DNA from: DATBGZ01 sp036557785
GTDB taxonomy: Bacteria; Actinomycetota; Actinomycetes; Mycobacteriales; Micromonosporaceae
Length of the DNA: 22,308 nt
NCBI GenBank assembly: GCA_036557785.1
Contig: DATBGZ010000097.1
Span: forward strand, 1-22,308
Direction of reading: 5' to 3'
Under the pieces are notes generated by a model. That model saw only the letters and a program-made list of their open reading frames with translations. It was not told the DNA's origin and ran no database searches. Below, in pieces: positions 21,959 to 22,308 of this stretch. How positions within the stretch are numbered: the stretch's first letter is position 1; each line of letters begins with the position of its first letter. The position numbers were made by a program, and so were the translations under genes.

Positions 21959-22308
21959 ATGTCGACCGCGGACGTCGTGATCCGTGATGCGCGTGCGGGC
22001 GAGAGCGTCGCGCTGAGCGCGCTGATGCTGCGTTCGAAGGCGCACTGGGGTTACGACACCGCGCTGCTGGAGTCGTGGCGGGCCGAACTCAAGGTGACCG
22101 AGGCGATGATCGCCCGCGGCGAGGTGTTCGTCGCGCAACGTGACGGCGCCGTGCTCGGCGTCGCCGCGGTGGTCGACGAACCTCCCGACGTGGAGCTCGA
22201 CACGTGCTTCGTGGAGCCCGCCGCGATCGGCAGCGGGGTCGGACGGGTGCTCGTCGAGACGGCACTGGCGCGGGCGCGCGACGCGGGCGCGCACACGATG
22301 CGCGTCGT
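21959..22308 (+). CDS. GNAT-family N-acetyltransferase (5' part; runs off the window)
   Basis: An open frame from ATG 21959 continues to the end of the window (116 codons). It begins MSTADVVIRDARAGESVALS, with SKAHWGYD in the first helices, as in many GNAT proteins. Then come GEVFVAQRDGAVLGVAAVVD (strands 2-4), VELDTCFVEPAAIGSGVGR (strand 4 and the acetyl-CoA loop, with the usual R-G-x-G-x-G/A seen as GSGVGR) and LVETALARARDAGAHTMRV. The C-terminal part is outside the window. Its substrate is unknown. It stands after the recA terminator and seems to have its own promoter. Confidence 0.85.
   Translation, partial: MSTADVVIRDARAGESVALSALMLRSKAHWGYDTALLESWRAELKVTEAMIARGEVFVAQRDGAVLGVAAVVDEPPDVELDTCFVEPAAIGSGVGRVLVETALARARDAGAHTMRV

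Noticed and set aside
1..22308. CRISPR array, rRNA genes, phage or toxin-antitoxin modules
   Set aside because: No regularly spaced repeats of CRISPR size, no rRNA sequence and no such gene families were seen.

Overview
The window is a chromosomal segment of a high-GC actinobacterium. The evidence is strong G/C bias at third codon positions, frequent GTG starts, several apparently leaderless genes, an actinobacterial DUF3046–recA pair with a mycobacterial-type SOS box, a CtpE-type P-ATPase, a long Lhr helicase and a SigE-like ECF sigma factor. The mix suggests Micromonosporales or a relative; that placement is inference.

Layout. 1–1208: tail of an unknown gene and a decayed IS5-family element inserted exactly at that gene's stop codon. 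1209–1969: no recognisable gene except tRNA-Lys(CTT) on the minus strand with its terminator. 1970–5143: plus-strand glycerophosphodiester phosphodiesterase and ctpE. 5138–5201: a 64-bp palindromic repeat that ends ctpE. 5217–7999: minus-strand run of MFS exporter, agmatinase-family ureohydrolase and DUF2795 protein. 8141–9869: an ECF sigma factor fused to a membrane anchor and outer domain, preceded by a 39-codon remnant of a second copy with its own duplicated promoter. 9873–17515: minus-strand run of PPOx/GNAT fusion, LysE-type exporter, small GNAT, lhr and VOC protein. 17560–20574: plus-strand MocR regulator, MFS transporter and DUF3046 protein. 20575–21944: recA with an elaborate control region (LexA box, two DnaA boxes, tandem decamers) and a strong terminator. 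21959 to the end: start of a GNAT gene.

How genes work together. The MocR regulator and the PPOx/GNAT–LysE operon diverge from a 44-bp gap that carries repeated GATTGT half-sites, a standard regulator/target arrangement. The sigma factor and its deleted sister share near-identical promoters, suggesting autoregulation. DUF3046–recA is a DNA-repair block.

The most unusual feature is the palindromic repeat, found twice in opposite orientation. One copy supplies the last codon and stop of ctpE and lies between convergent genes. The other lies inside lhr, and is read there in the only one of its six reading frames that has no stop codon. This looks like a small mobile repeat able to insert into proteins. 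I did not find a convincing new multi-gene system. All assignments are from reading the sequence; no database search was possible.
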